Shown: piece by piece, positions 5,609-6,156 of the stretch
Position numbering within the stretch: the stretch's first letter is position 1
Layout of the letters: every line of letters starts with the position of its first letter
From: Lachnospiraceae bacterium
GTDB taxonomy: Bacteria > Bacillota > Clostridia > Lachnospirales > Lachnospiraceae
Direction: 5' to 3'
Length of the DNA stretch: 6,156 bases
Assembly (NCBI GenBank): GCA_017961385.1
Contig: JAGCXJ010000084.1
Span: forward strand, 1-6,156
Position numbers and translations under genes: made by a program
Notes under the pieces: model-generated
What the model was told of the DNA's origin: nothing
Databases searched by the model: none
The model's input: the letters and a program-made list of their open reading frames with translations, nothing else

Positions 5609-6156
5609 ATGAGTAAGATAAGAAGGAAAAGAAGGAAGAAAAAGGTCGAGAAGGTAAGATTTGAAAGACCTCAGATGAACTTGAGCACCCATGCTATAAA
5701 GATGATCATAATCGTGACTGCGATCATAATGCTTCTGGGATGCGCATTCGCATATTTTGTGAAGAAATACACCGTAGATACCATTATAGTTGAAGGAAGC
5801 ACACATTATACTACGGAAGAGATCAACAAGATGGTCATCGGCGACGGATTTCTTGCAAAGAATTCGATCATCCTGTCATTGAAATACAGAAACAAAGAGA
5901 TAAAGGATGTTCCTTTCATTGAGACAATGAGCGTGAGGATCCTCTCGCCTACGACAATAAAGATCACTATCTATGAAAAGGCAGTCGCCGGATATGTTGA
6001 GTATATGGGTCAGTACATATACTTTGATAAGGACGGCACGGTGGTGGAATCTTCGGCTATCAGAACGGAAGGGATACCGCAGATCATGGGCATGAAGTTT
6101 GATCATGTCGTTTTGTGGGAGAAGCTTCCGGTTTCGGATGAAGAGATATTCAAGAA
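5609..6156 (+). CDS. ftsQ: Cell division protein FtsQ/DivIB, truncated by the window end
   Basis: An open frame from ATG 5609 runs 182 codons to the window edge without a stop. The protein has a strongly basic cytoplasmic N-terminus (MSKIRRKRRKKKVEKVRFER, 1-20), a single membrane segment at about 31-50, and then a POTRA-like domain from about residue 55. That domain is recognisable by YTVDTIIVEGSTHYTTEEI (54-72) and by the PFIETMSVRI...IKITIYEKAVAGYV section (102-130). The beta domain follows with YIYFDKDGTVVE (136-147). This is the DivIB/FtsQ plan: a bitopic protein that bridges FtsL-DivIC with the FtsW-FtsI synthase. It starts 3 nt after the ftsW stop with no clear Shine-Dalgarno, which suggests translational coupling. 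The C-terminal part of the beta domain lies outside the window. Confidence 0.93.
   Translation, partial: MSKIRRKRRKKKVEKVRFERPQMNLSTHAIKMIIIVTAIIMLLGCAFAYFVKKYTVDTIIVEGSTHYTTEEINKMVIGDGFLAKNSIILSLKYRNKEIKDVPFIETMSVRILSPTTIKITIYEKAVAGYVEYMGQYIYFDKDGTVVESSAIRTEGIPQIMGMKFDHVVLWEKLPVSDEEIFK

Noticed and set aside
1..6156. CRISPR arrays, insertion sequences, tRNA/rRNA genes, prophage or defence genes
   Set aside because: None is visible. Apart from the 266-nt regulatory gap, nearly every base belongs to a conserved housekeeping gene.

Overview
The window is the start of a division and cell wall (dcw) gene cluster from a low-to-mid-GC Bacillota bacterium, most likely a clostridial anaerobe of Lachnospiraceae type. 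That placement is an inference. It rests on the gene order mraZ-rsmH-ftsL-ftsI-ftsW-ftsQ, the CxC...CxC cysteine cluster in RsmH, the cysteine-rich PBP, and heavy use of ATA (Ile) and AGA/AGG (Arg) codons. All genes lie on the + strand.

Layout: bases 1-157 are the last 51 codons of ychF, a translation-associated P-loop ATPase. An intrinsic terminator at 227-264 closes that transcript. The rest of the 266-nt gap holds a good sigma-A-type promoter (TTGAAA at 343-348, 17-nt spacer, TAAAAT at 366-371). It also holds a helically phased array of AAAGTGG-type repeats running from the -10 box to the mraZ Shine-Dalgarno, read here as the MraZ operator. From 424 to the window end, six genes are packed with gaps or overlaps of +3, +1, +11, -17 and +3 nt and no internal terminator, so they form one operon: mraZ (autoregulator), rsmH (16S rRNA m4C1402 methyltransferase), ftsL (bitopic divisome scaffold), ftsI/pbp2 (class B transpeptidase), ftsW (SEDS glycosyltransferase) and ftsQ/divIB (truncated by the window end).

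The genes fit one job. FtsW polymerises septal glycan, FtsI cross-links it, and FtsL and FtsQ/DivIB build the complex that recruits and activates the pair. MraZ sets the operon level from its own promoter. None of the precursor-synthesis genes that usually interrupt this cluster (murE, murF, mraY, murD, murG, murC) occurs between ftsL and ftsQ, so this is a compact, division-only version of dcw.

I did not find an undescribed system. The points most worth a second look are the five-unit MraZ box array spanning the -10 box to the SD, a SpoVD-like cysteine pair at the FtsI active site, the acidic PASTA-less FtsI tail, and the precursor-free dcw layout.
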